This document shows positions 44,027 to 53,474 of a stretch of 64,000 bases of DNA, piece by piece (within the stretch, counting starts at the first letter, position 1; every line of letters begins with the position of its first letter). Source of the DNA: Pseudomaricurvus alkylphenolicus (GTDB taxonomy: Bacteria > Pseudomonadota > Gammaproteobacteria > Pseudomonadales > Cellvibrionaceae); NCBI RefSeq assembly GCF_011683955.1, contig NZ_JAAQPI010000013.1, positions 1 through 64,000 on the forward strand, written 5' to 3'. Position numbers and translations under genes: made by a program. The notes beneath the pieces are model-generated. The model was not told the DNA's origin, ran no database searches, and worked only from the letters and a program-made list of their open reading frames with translations.

Positions 44027-45388
44027 CTAGCCTCCAGGAGGTGGCTGTGGGGCAGGCGCCGCGTTTGCCGTAACCATCAGCGCCAGCAACTGCTCAAGGC
44101 TCTGCTGGAAGGGTACAGGCTCGGTCAGCCCCTGCTGAATAAACTGCTTCAGATGCGGCATGCGTTCAATGGCGAGATCAACCTGTGGATCACTGCCGGC
44201 CCGGTAGGCCCCAATATTAATCAGGTCGCGGTTGTCCTGGTAGAGCGATTGCAGCTGCTTGAACTTTTGCATCATTTGCAGGTGCTCCGGTTCGACGATA
44301 TTGGGCATAGCCCTGGAGATAGAAGCCTCAATGTCGATGGCGGGATAGGTTCCCTCCTCCGCCAGGCGCCGGGACAGGACCACGTGCCCATCCAGAATGG
44401 CCCGTGCCGCATCGGCAATGGGATCTTGCAGATCGTCGCCTTCCGTCAGAACCGTATAAAAAGCTGTAATCGAGCCCTGCCCTTCGGCAGCATTACCGGC
44501 GCGTTCCACCAGTTGTGGAATCTTGGCAAATACCGACGGCGGATAACCTTTGGTTGCAGGAGGTTCGCCAATGGCGAGAGAGATTTCACGCTGAGCCTGA
44601 GCGTAGCGGGTCAGAGAATCCATCAGTAGTAACACATTCTTGCCCTGGTCCCGATAGTATTCCGCCACCCGGGTACAGAGCTGGGAAGCCCGCAAGCGCA
44701 TCAACGGAGCGTCATCCGCGGGAGAGGCCACGACGACAGCACGGCGCAGCCCTTCTTCCCCAAGGATGTGATCAATAAATTCTTTTACCTCGCGTCCTCG
44801 CTCACCGACGAGTCCCACCACCACCACATCCGCGGTGGTGAATCGGGTCATCATCCCCAGCAACATACTCTTGCCCACACCGCTGCCCGCAAACAGCCCC
44901 AGGCGTTGACCTCGACCTACGGTCAACAGCGCATTAATCGCGCGGATACCGACATCCATGGGTTCGCTGATGGGATGACGATGCAGCGGATTGATCGTAT
45001 GGGGCGCAAAGTCCAGAAAGTCGTCACCATTCCAATGGGGTTTACCGTCCAAAGGCTGGCCGAGCCCGTTAATGACGCGGCCCAGCAGGCCAGGGCCGAT
45101 TCTCACACCGTTGTGAGCCCCCAATGGGCGCACAATCGCCCCTGGTTGCACGCCTTCGATATGTTGAATAGGCATCAGGTAGATTTTTTCCTGGCTGAAG
45201 CCCACTACCTCCGCCTCAACCCGGCGGCCATCGGCGGTGAGCACCTCACACTGATGGCCGACAGAGACATTCAGCCCTACCGCTTCGAGGGTCATTCCCA
45301 CCAGTCGGGTCAGGCGCCCCTCCGCCTGGGGTTCAAAGTCAAACTGTCGCTCCGGGCTGTATCCCTGGAGCCGCTTTAATAACGTCAC
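44027..45388 (-). CDS. fliI: FliI, flagellar export ATPase
   Basis: 453 residues, an F1-beta-like ATPase. Walker A FAGSGVGKSMLLGMM, Walker B VLLLMDSLTRYAQAQREI, and the export-ATPase signature VFAKIPQLVERAGN. The C-terminus adds a short Pro-rich tail (APAPQPPPGG). FliI with FliH and FliJ energises and primes substrates for the export gate. Its ATG overlaps the fliH stop by 4 bp. Confidence 0.96.
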   Translation of the reverse strand: MTLLKRLQGYSPERQFDFEPQAEGRLTRLVGMTLEAVGLNVSVGHQCEVLTADGRRVEAEVVGFSQEKIYLMPIQHIEGVQPGAIVRPLGAHNGVRIGPGLLGRVINGLGQPLDGKPHWNGDDFLDFAPHTINPLHRHPISEPMDVGIRAINALLTVGRGQRLGLFAGSGVGKSMLLGMMTRFTTADVVVVGLVGERGREVKEFIDHILGEEGLRRAVVVASPADDAPLMRLRASQLCTRVAEYYRDQGKNVLLLMDSLTRYAQAQREISLAIGEPPATKGYPPSVFAKIPQLVERAGNAAEGQGSITAFYTVLTEGDDLQDPIADAARAILDGHVVLSRRLAEEGTYPAIDIEASISRAMPNIVEPEHLQMMQKFKQLQSLYQDNRDLINIGAYRAGSDPQVDLAIERMPHLKQFIQQGLTEPVPFQQSLEQLLALMVTANAAPAPQPPPGG

Positions 45389-46329
45389 GGTTCTGACTCA
45401 GAGGATTCATTGGACTGGGCAGGAGGCGATTTTTGGGGTGCTTGCGTTTTATCAACCGGCGCCGCCGGCTCCTCCTCAGCCAAAGCCTGCTGTTCCTCTG
45501 TGGCCTCTCGTTGAGACGAAGAAGTTTCGGCCTTTGACGGCATTTCCGGTAGCGGTTCCAGCGTCACATCGCCAGTTTCCGATATCAGCTGCCGATCAAG
45601 AAATTGCTCCAACATGGCGTCGATACGGGACTCCACAGAGAAATCCACTAAACTGTTATCGGTTTCAATCCGGCATCCGCCAGGCGACAGCTGGGCATCA
45701 CCTCGAAACCCCCAGTCTTTCTGGGTTTCTTCAGCATAGGCCTCAACCAACGCCAGATCGTCCGGGTTTAAGATCACTTTCAGGTGTTTGGAGCCGGAGG
45801 GTAAAGCCGCAACGGCACGCTGCACCACAGACAGGATATGAGCGGAATCCATCTGCAGCTCCCGTTCCACCAGCTGTCGAGTCAAACGTGTCACGTAACT
45901 GAGTAACAGATGCTCCAGCTGCTGTTCCTGATCACCAATTGGGGCCATCAACGCCTCGGCAATTTGCAATAGCCGCCCTACCTGGTCATCAAGTACCTTG
46001 GCACTTTCCTGCTGTGCCTGCTGCAGGCCCTGCTCGTATCCCTGCTTATGACCTTCGGCCTGGCCCTGCGCCAGGCCTTCGGCGTGTCCTTTGTCGAAGC
46101 CCTCTTTCTCAGCCGCATCCGTCAACGCCTGCAATTCATCGGCGGTCATGGGCGCATAGCTGACCTCTTCACCACTGACGTCTTCGATCACCTCGCCTTG
46201 ATGGCGTTCGCGATCCGCCGCCTCCTTTTCAGCCGACGGAATCACCTTGCCACTGACGTCAGGCAGCAGCCACGGGTTGCAGTCCTGCAGATCTTCCGAG
46301 GCTATGCGGTTGGGGTTGTTGCCGCTCAT
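45385..46329 (-). CDS. fliH: FliH, negative regulator and adaptor of FliI
   Basis: 314 residues. A Gly-rich GxxxG helix is evident in GFDKGHAEGLAQGQAEGHKQ, the typical FliH motif, followed by a helical region and the FliI-binding C-terminal domain (LEHLLLSYVTRLTRQLVEREL ... HLKVILNPDDLALVEAYAEE ... LSPGGCRIETDNSLVDFSVESRIDAMLEQFL). The Pro/Glu/Gln-rich tail after about residue 255 is longer than usual. It lies 12 bp after fliG. Confidence 0.93.
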   Translation of the reverse strand: MSGNNPNRIASEDLQDCNPWLLPDVSGKVIPSAEKEAADRERHQGEVIEDVSGEEVSYAPMTADELQALTDAAEKEGFDKGHAEGLAQGQAEGHKQGYEQGLQQAQQESAKVLDDQVGRLLQIAEALMAPIGDQEQQLEHLLLSYVTRLTRQLVERELQMDSAHILSVVQRAVAALPSGSKHLKVILNPDDLALVEAYAEETQKDWGFRGDAQLSPGGCRIETDNSLVDFSVESRIDAMLEQFLDRQLISETGDVTLEPLPEMPSKAETSSSQREATEEQQALAEEEPAAPVDKTQAPQKSPPAQSNESSESEP

Positions 46330-46341
46330 AGAATGGTCTTA

Positions 46342-47385
46342 TTACATCATTTGCTCGCCACCGCCGCCCAACACAATTTCGCCGGCATCGGCCATGCGGC
46401 GGGCAATGGTGAGAATTTCCTTCTGGGCACCTTCCACCTCGGAGACCTTGACGGGCCCTTTGGCTTCCAGATCGTCGCGCAAGAGTTCGGCAGCACGTTT
46501 GGACATGTTCTTGAAAATTTTCTCCTGCAGCACTTCGTCGGCACCTTTGAGGGCGATAATAAGCACTTCGGAAGACACCTCGCGCAGCAGCGCCTGTATT
46601 CCCCGGTCGTCCACTTCTTTGAGGTTGTCGAACACAAACATCAGATCCTGGATCTGATTGCCCATTTCTTCGTCCACTTCCTTGATGGATTCCATCAAGT
46701 CGGCTTCCGCAGAACTGTCCAGATTGTTCATGATCTCCGCCGCTACCTTGTATCCACCCATGTCCTTGGTCTGGGAGGCCGCATTGCCAGAGAATTGACG
46801 CTCAAGAATATCATTGAGCTCCTGCAGAGCACCCGGCTGTACAGTATCCAGCGCGGCGACACGCATCATAATGTCCAGGCGCACCTTCTCGGTGAAAAAA
46901 TTAAGGATTTCGGCAGACTGGTCCGGATCGAGATAAGCGATCACAATGGCCTGAATCTGCGGGTGCTCATTGCGGATGATGTCAGCCACCGAACGGGCCT
47001 CCATCCACTTCAGGGTGTCCAGGCCGGTGGTGTTTCCGCCCAGCAGGATGCGGTCGATCAGGCCATTGGCCTTGTCCTCACCCAGCGCCGTCACCAGCAT
47101 ATTACGAATATAGCTGTCTGACCCCATGCCCAGGCCGGTCAGGGTTCTGACCTCATCCAGGAACTCCCCCAGTACAGCCTCGACGGTGCCCTGCTCCACA
47201 TTGGCGAGCTGTGACATGGCAGTCCCCAGACGCTGAACCTCCTTGGGGCCCATATGCTTGAGGATCTCCGCCGCATCCGCCTCGCCCATACTCATCAGCA
47301 GGATGGCGGCCTGATCCAGTTTGGGCATATTTAAGGCGACGCGTTTTTCACCCTGCTCCGCCGGTGGATTGGTGACATCATTCAT
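46342..47385 (-). CDS. fliG: FliG, rotor protein of the C ring
   Basis: 347 residues. N-terminal domain with KLDQAAILLMSMGEADAAEILKHMGPKEVQRLG, the EHPQ motif in DIIRNEHPQIQAIVIAYLDPD, and the torque helix in the C-terminal domain (VFDNLKEVDDRGIQALLREVSSEVLIIALKGAD ... FKNMSKRAAELLRDDLEAKGPVKVSEVE). FliG binds FliF and contacts the stator. Its start overlaps the fliF stop by 8 bp. Confidence 0.97.
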   Translation of the reverse strand: MNDVTNPPAEQGEKRVALNMPKLDQAAILLMSMGEADAAEILKHMGPKEVQRLGTAMSQLANVEQGTVEAVLGEFLDEVRTLTGLGMGSDSYIRNMLVTALGEDKANGLIDRILLGGNTTGLDTLKWMEARSVADIIRNEHPQIQAIVIAYLDPDQSAEILNFFTEKVRLDIMMRVAALDTVQPGALQELNDILERQFSGNAASQTKDMGGYKVAAEIMNNLDSSAEADLMESIKEVDEEMGNQIQDLMFVFDNLKEVDDRGIQALLREVSSEVLIIALKGADEVLQEKIFKNMSKRAAELLRDDLEAKGPVKVSEVEGAQKEILTIARRMADAGEIVLGGGGEQMM

Positions 47386-49069
47386 CTTCGTTGACCCAGC
47401 GCTTGATCACCTGTGCCACCCTTCCGGGGTCTTCCGCAATCAGGCCCTTCACTGCATTTAACTGTTGTTCATAACTCTCTTCGGGACTGGGCAGTGCCAG
47501 CGCCTCACCGCCGGTCAGGGTTACCGTTTCGTCAGATAACCCCTCAAAACTGTCCAAACCGGAGGACTCCAGTGCCGCCAGCTCCCGGGCCCGCTCCTCT
47601 TCCCGCTGTTTGACCCCGGTGGTGGTCAGACTTTTGAGGACCGGCCGCAACAAGCCAGTCACCAAAACCAACAGGATAATCAAACCCGCGGCCTGCTTGG
47701 CCAGGGACAAAAACCAGGGCTGCTGGTAGAACGGCGCCTCGCCGATCAGCATCTCATCCTTGCGATCAATAAACGGCGAGTTCAAGACGTTCACACTGTC
47801 ACCGCGCACCGCCGAGTAGCCCACCGCATCGCGTACCAGTACCGCCAGCCGCTCCAGCTCATTGTCGCTCCAAGGCTGGCGCGACTCAACTCCCGAATCC
47901 GAATCCAGACCAATGCGGTCATCCACCACCACCGCGACGGTGAGCCGGCGCAGCTTACCCATCTGGTGTTTGGTATAGCTGACGGTGCGATCCAGCTCGA
48001 AATTGCGGGTAGATTGCTTGCGACTGTTCTGAGAGCCCCGTGGTCCGCCGGCACCATCTTCCGCGCCCGCCCTTTCCGGTGCCTGCGCCGCGCCTGGGGG
48101 CTGATTGGTCAGCGCTCCAGGAATACCTGCCACAGCCTCACCGACACGGGCCTCCTCCAGGGTTTGCTCACTGCGAACAGCGGGCAAATCGGGGTTAAAG
48201 ATTTCCTCAGCCTGCTCCACCTCGGTGAAATCCACATCCGCGCTGACTTCGGCCTTGTAACTGCCTGAACCCACTATGGGCTCCAGAATACTGTTGATGC
48301 GTTGAATAAAGTCGTTTTCCAGCTTGCGGGTGTACTCCCGCTGGCGGCCGGCCATCAGCAGCTCTTCGCTTTCCTCCCCGGTCGACAGCAAATTGCCCTT
48401 TTGGTCCACCACCGTCACATTGTCCAGAGTCAGCTCTGGAATGCTGGACGCCACCAGATTGGCAATAGCCTTAACCTGTGCCGGTTTCATACCACGGCCC
48501 GGAAACAGCTCCACAAACACCGAAGCACTGGGACGACGGGGATCACGGACAAACACCGAGCGTTTGGGAATGGCCAGATGTACCCGCGCACTGCGCACAC
48601 TGTTAATACTGGTAACCGTTCGGGCCAACTCGCCTTCCAGACTGCGTCGGTAACGGGCGCTTTCCATAAACTGGCTGGTGCCCAGTGGTTGCTCCTGATC
48701 CAACAACTCAAAACCGACTGAGCGATCCCCGGGCAATCCAGCTTCCGCCAGCTTAAGACGGGCTTTGTGCACATGTTCGGATGCCACCAGCAACGCCCCG
48801 GTGTTGGCATCCATTTTGAATTCGATGTCGTTGGTTTCCAGTATCTGCGTCACCTCGGCGGAATCGAGACGGTCAAGACTGCCATAGAGAGGACGGTAGT
48901 CCTTGCCCTGAGTCCAGAGCACCACCGCAAAACCGATGGCAACACTGGCTGCCAACCCCACCATCAGACCCGCCTGACGAATCAGGTTGAGACTGTTAAA
49001 ACCTTCAATAAGATCAGATGCCGGATTATCCCGGCCCGGTGCCGGCAAGTCTGTGTCTGCTGTCGCCAT
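47378..49069 (-). CDS. fliF: FliF, MS-ring protein
   Basis: 563 residues. Two transmembrane segments, about 33-52 (AGLMVGLAASVAIGFAVVLW) and 450-470 (AGLIILLVLVTGLLRPVL), with the periplasmic ring-building motifs between (LYGSLDRLDSAEVTQILE, FMESARYRRSLEGELARTV, HLAIPKRSVFVRDPRRPSASVFV) and the FliG-binding C-terminus ending VKGLIAEDPGRVAQVIKRWVNEDE. FliF is the base on which the flagellum assembles. It lies 67 bp after fliE. Confidence 0.97.
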   Translation of the reverse strand: MATADTDLPAPGRDNPASDLIEGFNSLNLIRQAGLMVGLAASVAIGFAVVLWTQGKDYRPLYGSLDRLDSAEVTQILETNDIEFKMDANTGALLVASEHVHKARLKLAEAGLPGDRSVGFELLDQEQPLGTSQFMESARYRRSLEGELARTVTSINSVRSARVHLAIPKRSVFVRDPRRPSASVFVELFPGRGMKPAQVKAIANLVASSIPELTLDNVTVVDQKGNLLSTGEESEELLMAGRQREYTRKLENDFIQRINSILEPIVGSGSYKAEVSADVDFTEVEQAEEIFNPDLPAVRSEQTLEEARVGEAVAGIPGALTNQPPGAAQAPERAGAEDGAGGPRGSQNSRKQSTRNFELDRTVSYTKHQMGKLRRLTVAVVVDDRIGLDSDSGVESRQPWSDNELERLAVLVRDAVGYSAVRGDSVNVLNSPFIDRKDEMLIGEAPFYQQPWFLSLAKQAAGLIILLVLVTGLLRPVLKSLTTTGVKQREEERARELAALESSGLDSFEGLSDETVTLTGGEALALPSPEESYEQQLNAVKGLIAEDPGRVAQVIKRWVNEDE

Positions 49070-49136
49070 TGGGATTCTCTAACTCCGCAATCCTTGGGTA
49101 ACGTTTTTTATTGAATGCTGACTGTAAACCCGCGGT

Positions 49137-49508
49137 TTACACCGGCATATTCATGACGTCTTTATAAGCATCAATCAGTTTGTTGCGCACCTGCACCATC
49201 GACTGGAAAGACACACTGGCCTTCTGAGAAGCCACCATCACATCCGTGATATCCACATTGGGGTCACCCTTCTCATAAGCCGTGGCTAAACCTGCGGAGG
49301 TTTTCTGCACTTCAGTGACCTTGTTCACCGCCTGCTCCAGCATCTCACCAAATGACGGTACAGCCTCTGCTTCCTTGGCACCGTTGAGATTAACCCCGGC
49401 TGCGTCCTTGACATCCTTTGACGACAGCGGCTCCGGGCGCTGAAAAGCCTGGTTCTTGAGGGAACGCATTTCCACCAGCAGGCGATTGATATCCACGCGA
49501 TCGGTCAT
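49137..49508 (-). CDS. fliE: FliE, MS-ring/rod junction protein
   Basis: 123 residues. Conserved FliE C-terminal half: FGEMLEQAVNKVTEVQKTSAGLATAYEKGDPNVDITDVMVASQKASVSFQSMVQVRNKLIDAYKDVMNMPV. FliE joins the MS ring to the rod. Start ATG at 49508, with AGGAATC upstream. A sigma-54 promoter lies about 100 bp upstream, making it the head of fliEFGHIJ. Confidence 0.95.
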   Translation of the reverse strand: MTDRVDINRLLVEMRSLKNQAFQRPEPLSSKDVKDAAGVNLNGAKEAEAVPSFGEMLEQAVNKVTEVQKTSAGLATAYEKGDPNVDITDVMVASQKASVSFQSMVQVRNKLIDAYKDVMNMPV

Positions 49509-49607
49509 AGTGATTCCTGAGAACTGGTTTGTGGGTTACCACGTTAAGCCAAGCACCCGACAATTAATTGGCGGCGAAGTGCTCGCGGCATGCTTTAGTG
49601 GTTAATC

Positions 49608-49624
49608 TGCACAAAGTGGGCCAA
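49608..49624 (-). promoter_or_regulatory. Sigma-54 promoter for fliE-fliF-fliG-fliH-fliI-fliJ
   Basis: Minus strand TTGGCCCACTTTGTGCA with GG-N10-GC spacing; the -24 and -12 cores TGGC and TGCA are intact. It lies 100 bp before the fliE start, in the 414-bp region 49509-49922, which otherwise holds only the upstream region of the small + strand gene. Confidence 0.65.
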
Positions 49625-49922
49625 TCTTTGCCGGCGGGAGATTGTTGCCGCTTTGATGCCGCCCATCGGCTTGGCGCGTGGTGGTTGAGGTGTTTCCGAC
49701 AACTGCGGGAACAGTCAAATCCGGTTGAACCCAAGAACGAAGCCGACGACAAAATGGCGTCTTTCCTCCGCATTGAAAGTATGACCAAAATGTCACAGAA
49801 CTTTCACCGAAACGTCCTCAGCGGGTCTTGACCCGGCAGCCGCAGCGAGTATAGTTTTCGGCCAGACCGATATATATAACAAACAACTAACGCAGTGATT
49901 ATCGACACGGAGGAAATTCGAT

Positions 49923-50114
49923 ATGAGCAGTGAGGTCTTAGCGGTGAGTTCAAAAAGTACAAGTAAAACCAAAGCAGCCCCTCAGATCCGGTCAGCGCCA
50001 CCAGCCAAGACCGAGACCAAACTCCAAACTGTTGACGCACGTCGGCGCCTGGAAGAACGCCTTGAAGATCTGAAGCTGAAACGCGAAATGGAAGAATTTG
50101 ATTTTCAATTCTAA
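49923..50114 (+). CDS. Small charged protein of unknown function
   Basis: 63 residues, supported by a very good ribosome-binding site (GGAGGAAA nine bases before the ATG) and a clear domain bias: a Lys/Ser/Pro/Thr-rich disordered N-terminus and a charged C-terminal helix RRRLEERLEDLKLKREMEEF followed by DFQF. Small gammaproteobacterial proteins with a similar RR-L-E---E-K-L--E--DFDF ending exist (I am reminded of the PA3496 type), but I do not claim membership. It faces away from fliE and toward fleR. An A/T-rich TATATATAAC stretch 25-35 bp upstream of the ribosome-binding site could be its -10 region. Confidence 0.65.
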   Translation: MSSEVLAVSSKSTSKTKAAPQIRSAPPAKTETKLQTVDARRRLEERLEDLKLKREMEEFDFQF

Positions 50115-50260
50115 GTGTCGAGCTTTTGCTGCAGAACCCGGAAGGGCTTTAAGGAAACTATGAAGGCCATTTGGATTCTGTCGCTCGTGGCAAAGGCTGT
50201 TTAGTGCCATAACCGGTCTTAGAAATTCGCAGGATTGGTACTCTGACGGCGTTGTTTATG

Positions 50261-50447
50261 CGTAGGGCGGATTAGACGCTTGCGCCGTAATCCGCCGGTT
50301 CTGCCGGAGATGTTCGTTGGCTTCGGCCCGGTTTTTAACACCCTTGAATGTGCCTGCAACAGGTGATTTGTACACGGCCGCCGCCAATTTAAACCTTCGG
50401 CGGATCGGTGGATTACGAAGCGCAAAGCGCTTCTAATCCACCCTACG
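50261..50447. repeat. Hairpin-ended inverted repeat (REP/MITE-like element)
   Basis: The region 50115-50551 between two convergent genes holds no gene but contains two imperfect palindromes in inverse orientation. The left one (50261-50297) has the stem GGCGGATTA / TAATCCGCC, and the right one (50407-50447) has GGTGGATTA / TAATCCACC plus an inner GAAGCGC / GCGCTTC. The outer ends CGTAGGGCGGATTAG and CTAATCCACCCTACG mirror each other, so the pair bounds a unit of about 187 bp. GTAGGGyGGATTA-type palindromes are widely repeated in gammaproteobacterial genomes. Confidence 0.7.
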
Positions 50448-50551
50448 TCGTGCGGTCGTTGCGGACATTATCGAACGCCCATGGTGCCCTGAACCAGGAT
50501 TATGAACTTCCGGTTATGGCACTCTGCTGCCTATCAACTCCTGCCCTGACG

Positions 50552-52084
50552 TCAACCACCATAAGCCAGATTAATATCCAACCCCACATCCTTGAGCCGC
50601 GCAATTTTGTAACGCAGTGTCCGTGGACTGATACCAAGGCGTTCTGCGGTGTTCTTCTTACTGCCCCGTTCCTGTCGCAACGTATTCACAATAATCTCAA
50701 ATTCGCGCTGTTTCAGATCGTCTCCCAAGACCGCGCTATCATCGGTCGGGCTGCTGTCCAAAGACTCGGCCGGCTGAGCCGTAAACACAGCATTATTCTC
50801 CGAACTCATCGACGCCATAGCCACACTCTGTGGAACCGGTGAAGCCTCACTAAAAACCGGCGCAGACTGCTGACTGGTGGCGACCACACCTGCCGTCATC
50901 AGACTCGGTTTCTCGCTATAACTCACCTGCTCGATCAACCCCAGATCCTGAGCGTAAATGGTCGCACCCGGCTGCAAAATCAACGCACGCTGCATGACAT
51001 TATCCAACTCCCTCACATTACCCGGCCATGGGTACTGCAACAGCGTTTGGCAGGCACCGGGATCCAGACGAACCCCCTTGCGATACTGCTTGCCGGCATG
51101 ACGCGACAACAGCTTCTCCGCCAGGGGCAGAATATCGGCCGGCCGATCGCGCAGCGGCGCCCACTGCAAAGGCAACACACTCAGACGAAAATAAAGGTCT
51201 TCCCGGAACTTGCCCTCCGCCACATGCCGACGCATATCCCGGTTGGACGTGGCAATCACCCGCACATCCAGACGGATAGTCTTACGACCGCCCAGGCGCT
51301 CAACCTCCTTCTCCTGTAAGACCCGTAATAATTTGGCCTGCAACCCGAGATCCATCTCCGAAATCTCATCCAATAACAGGGTGCCACCGTTGGCCTGCTC
51401 AAATTTACCCGGCGCACTGCTGTAGGCGCCGGTAAACGCCCCCTTCTCATGACCGAACAACATAGCCTCCAGCATATTCTCCGGAATGGCGGCGCAATTG
51501 ATGGCAATAAACGGCTTCTTCGCACGGGGCGAGTGAGCGTGAATAAATCGGGCCAGCACCTCTTTACCGGTTCCTGACTCACCGATGATCAACGCCGTGG
51601 AATCCGACTCCGCGACTCTCTGGGCCAACTGTAACAACTGCTGGCTGGAAGGGTCCTGAGCAACAGGGGCATCATCACCACTGGGTTCCGCCGCCCCGGT
51701 ATAACGGCCGACGGTATCCACCAACAACTGAGGCTCAAAAGGTTTGACCAGATAATCCACCGCACCTTCACGCATCGCCTCCACCGAGCGGTCGATGCTG
51801 CCATAGGCGGTATTGAGAATCACAGGAATATGCGGGTACTGTGCTTTGATGGCTCGCAACAACTCATGGCCGTCCATTCCCCCCATGTTGACATCGGACA
51901 CCACGCATTGGATATCGTTCTCCAGCGCCAGAGTCTGGAGAGCCGCTTCACCGCTGTCCGCCGTCAGCACATCATAATCTGCCAGCTGCAGCGTATCCTC
52001 CAGCGCCTCGCGCAAGTCCAGATCGTCCTCAACAATCAGCACTCGAGTGAGATTGGTATTGAGCTCGTATGCAGGCAAACCCAT
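50552..52084 (-). CDS. fleR: FleR (FlrC), sigma-54 dependent response regulator for mid-class flagellar genes
   Basis: 510 residues. Receiver domain with LIVEDDLDLREAL and phospho-Asp in CVVSDVNMGGMDG; AAA+ domain with Walker [15 protein letters not shown], the sigma-54 contact loop [12 protein letters not shown] and LLLDEISEMDLGLQAKLLRVLQE; a Ser/Ala-rich linker; and a Fis-type helix-turn-helix at the C-terminus (KNTAERLGISPRTLRYKIARLKD). Phosphorylated by FleS, it activates sigma-54 promoters such as those of fliE, fliK and fliL. Start ATG at 52084 with AGGAG; it lies 26 bp after fleS. Confidence 0.95.
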   Translation of the reverse strand: MGLPAYELNTNLTRVLIVEDDLDLREALEDTLQLADYDVLTADSGEAALQTLALENDIQCVVSDVNMGGMDGHELLRAIKAQYPHIPVILNTAYGSIDRSVEAMREGAVDYLVKPFEPQLLVDTVGRYTGAAEPSGDDAPVAQDPSSQQLLQLAQRVAESDSTALIIGESGTGKEVLARFIHAHSPRAKKPFIAINCAAIPENMLEAMLFGHEKGAFTGAYSSAPGKFEQANGGTLLLDEISEMDLGLQAKLLRVLQEKEVERLGGRKTIRLDVRVIATSNRDMRRHVAEGKFREDLYFRLSVLPLQWAPLRDRPADILPLAEKLLSRHAGKQYRKGVRLDPGACQTLLQYPWPGNVRELDNVMQRALILQPGATIYAQDLGLIEQVSYSEKPSLMTAGVVATSQQSAPVFSEASPVPQSVAMASMSSENNAVFTAQPAESLDSSPTDDSAVLGDDLKQREFEIIVNTLRQERGSKKNTAERLGISPRTLRYKIARLKDVGLDINLAYGG

Positions 52085-52110
52085 GTTATTCTCCTAGATA
52101 AAAACTTGTT

Positions 52111-53367
52111 TTAACCATTCGCCACAGCGCTGTTGGCGCTGGTAATCTGTGCTGCCGTCAATTGCGCCAGAGGAATCAGCAGACGAGCCTCGGTCCCCTC
52201 CCCCAGCGCAGAGTTCAGCTCAAAATGACCACCGTGACGCCGCGCCACGCTGTCCACCACTGACAGCCCCAGGCCTGTACCCTGCGCCTTGGTGGTCACA
52301 AATACGTCCTTGACCGTGTCCAACAGTTCCGCATCCATACCCGGACCGTTGTCCTTCACACAGATCGATACAAATTGTTCCTGAGCCAACGCCAGCTCGA
52401 TGTAGATCTCTACATCCTCACCACCGGCCTGGATAGCGTTGTTCACCAGATTGAGAATCGCCCCAATCAACGCATCCTTATGACAACGCAACAGATGGGT
52501 GGGGCACTGGTTATCCCAGTGGCAGTTGACCCTATTGGTGGCCAGCAGAACTTCTATCTCTTCGCTCACCCCGGTTGCCAGCTCCGCACAGGTAATCACA
52601 TCATCCAGCGCCATATCCCCTTTGACGAACACCAGCATATCCTGTACCTGGCGTTCCATATGATTGAGGCGCTTGAGCAACTTTTCAGAGAAGGTCTGCT
52701 GTTTGTTGGGTGGTAATTGACCGCCGACGAGATGGCCGGCATACAACATGGCGGCGGATAAGGGAGTTCGAATCTGATGAGCCAGGGCCGATACCATCTG
52801 CCCCAAAGCGGATAGCCGCTCATGGCGGCTGAGCTCACTTTGCAAACGTCGGGTTTCCGTCTGATCGGTCAGCAGGATAATCTGACCGTCTTCCGCCAGT
52901 GAGCGGGTGGCAATGCTGATGCGACGGCCGTCCTTGGTGGAAATTTCGTGACCGTCGTCGTCCTGTGGGCAAAAGCTGCGCTGGATAATCTCGATCCAAC
53001 GCATACCTTCCAAGGGTTCACCCAACATATCCTTGGCGGCGGGATTGGCTTCGGTGATAACCCCTCGCGAGTCAATCACTACCACGCCACCGGGCAATAC
53101 TTTCAGCAGGCTTTCCAGGCGCTCGGCAATGCGCTCTTTTTCCGCCAGATCTTCCAGACGCTTGGCCGATACGGTGTTGAGCTCCTGGGTCAGGTCGGCG
53201 ACGCGTTTTTCCAGATGCTGGTACGAATCCGCCAGCTGCCGGGACATTTGATTGAACATCTCAAATGCCGCGCGCAGTTCTTCCTTGTCAGATAGATCCC
53301 CTTTCGAAAGACTGCCCTTGATGGACTCGGGCAGATCTACCTCTTCGAATACCCCGGCTTTCGCCAT
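52111..53367 (-). CDS. fleS: FleS (FlrB), cytoplasmic sensor histidine kinase
   Basis: About 418 residues from the ATG at 53367 (MAKAGVFEEVDLPE), with AGGAG upstream. No transmembrane segment. An N-terminal helical region, a PAS domain at about 95-190 (LLKVLPGGVVVIDSRGVITEANPAAKDMLG), then HisKA with phospho-His in SALAHQIRTPLSAAML and the HATPase (NLVNNAIQAGG, VKDNGPGMD, GTGLGLSVVDSVARRHGG). It phosphorylates FleR. Its sigma-54 promoter lies 78 bp upstream, squeezed against the end of the transporter gene. Confidence 0.94.
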   Translation of the reverse strand: MAKAGVFEEVDLPESIKGSLSKGDLSDKEELRAAFEMFNQMSRQLADSYQHLEKRVADLTQELNTVSAKRLEDLAEKERIAERLESLLKVLPGGVVVIDSRGVITEANPAAKDMLGEPLEGMRWIEIIQRSFCPQDDDGHEISTKDGRRISIATRSLAEDGQIILLTDQTETRRLQSELSRHERLSALGQMVSALAHQIRTPLSAAMLYAGHLVGGQLPPNKQQTFSEKLLKRLNHMERQVQDMLVFVKGDMALDDVITCAELATGVSEEIEVLLATNRVNCHWDNQCPTHLLRCHKDALIGAILNLVNNAIQAGGEDVEIYIELALAQEQFVSICVKDNGPGMDAELLDTVKDVFVTTKAQGTGLGLSVVDSVARRHGGHFELNSALGEGTEARLLIPLAQLTAAQITSANSAVANG

Positions 53368-53444
53368 TGTGTTGCTCCTGTCACCTGTCACGGGACCGAA
53401 GTGGTGTCAAAGACTCATCACTCCGGCCCTACTGACAGGGCTTT

Positions 53445-53461
53445 TGCAAACACAATGCCAA
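53445..53461 (-). promoter_or_regulatory. Sigma-54 promoter for fleS-fleR
   Basis: Minus strand TTGGCATTGTGTTTGCA, nearly identical to the fliK site and with GG-N10-GC spacing, 78 bp before the fleS start and 14 bp after the stop of the transporter gene. FleQ is the expected activator, as for fleSR in Pseudomonas. Confidence 0.82.
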
Positions 53462-53474
53462 GTTATTGCCACCA

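Noticed and set aside
49845-49880. ACCGATAT plus an upstream TATAGTTT on the + strand before the small gene, resembling a sigma-28 promoter
   Set aside because: The spacer is only 8 bp instead of 11, and the A/T-rich stretch is equally well explained as a sigma-70 -10 region.
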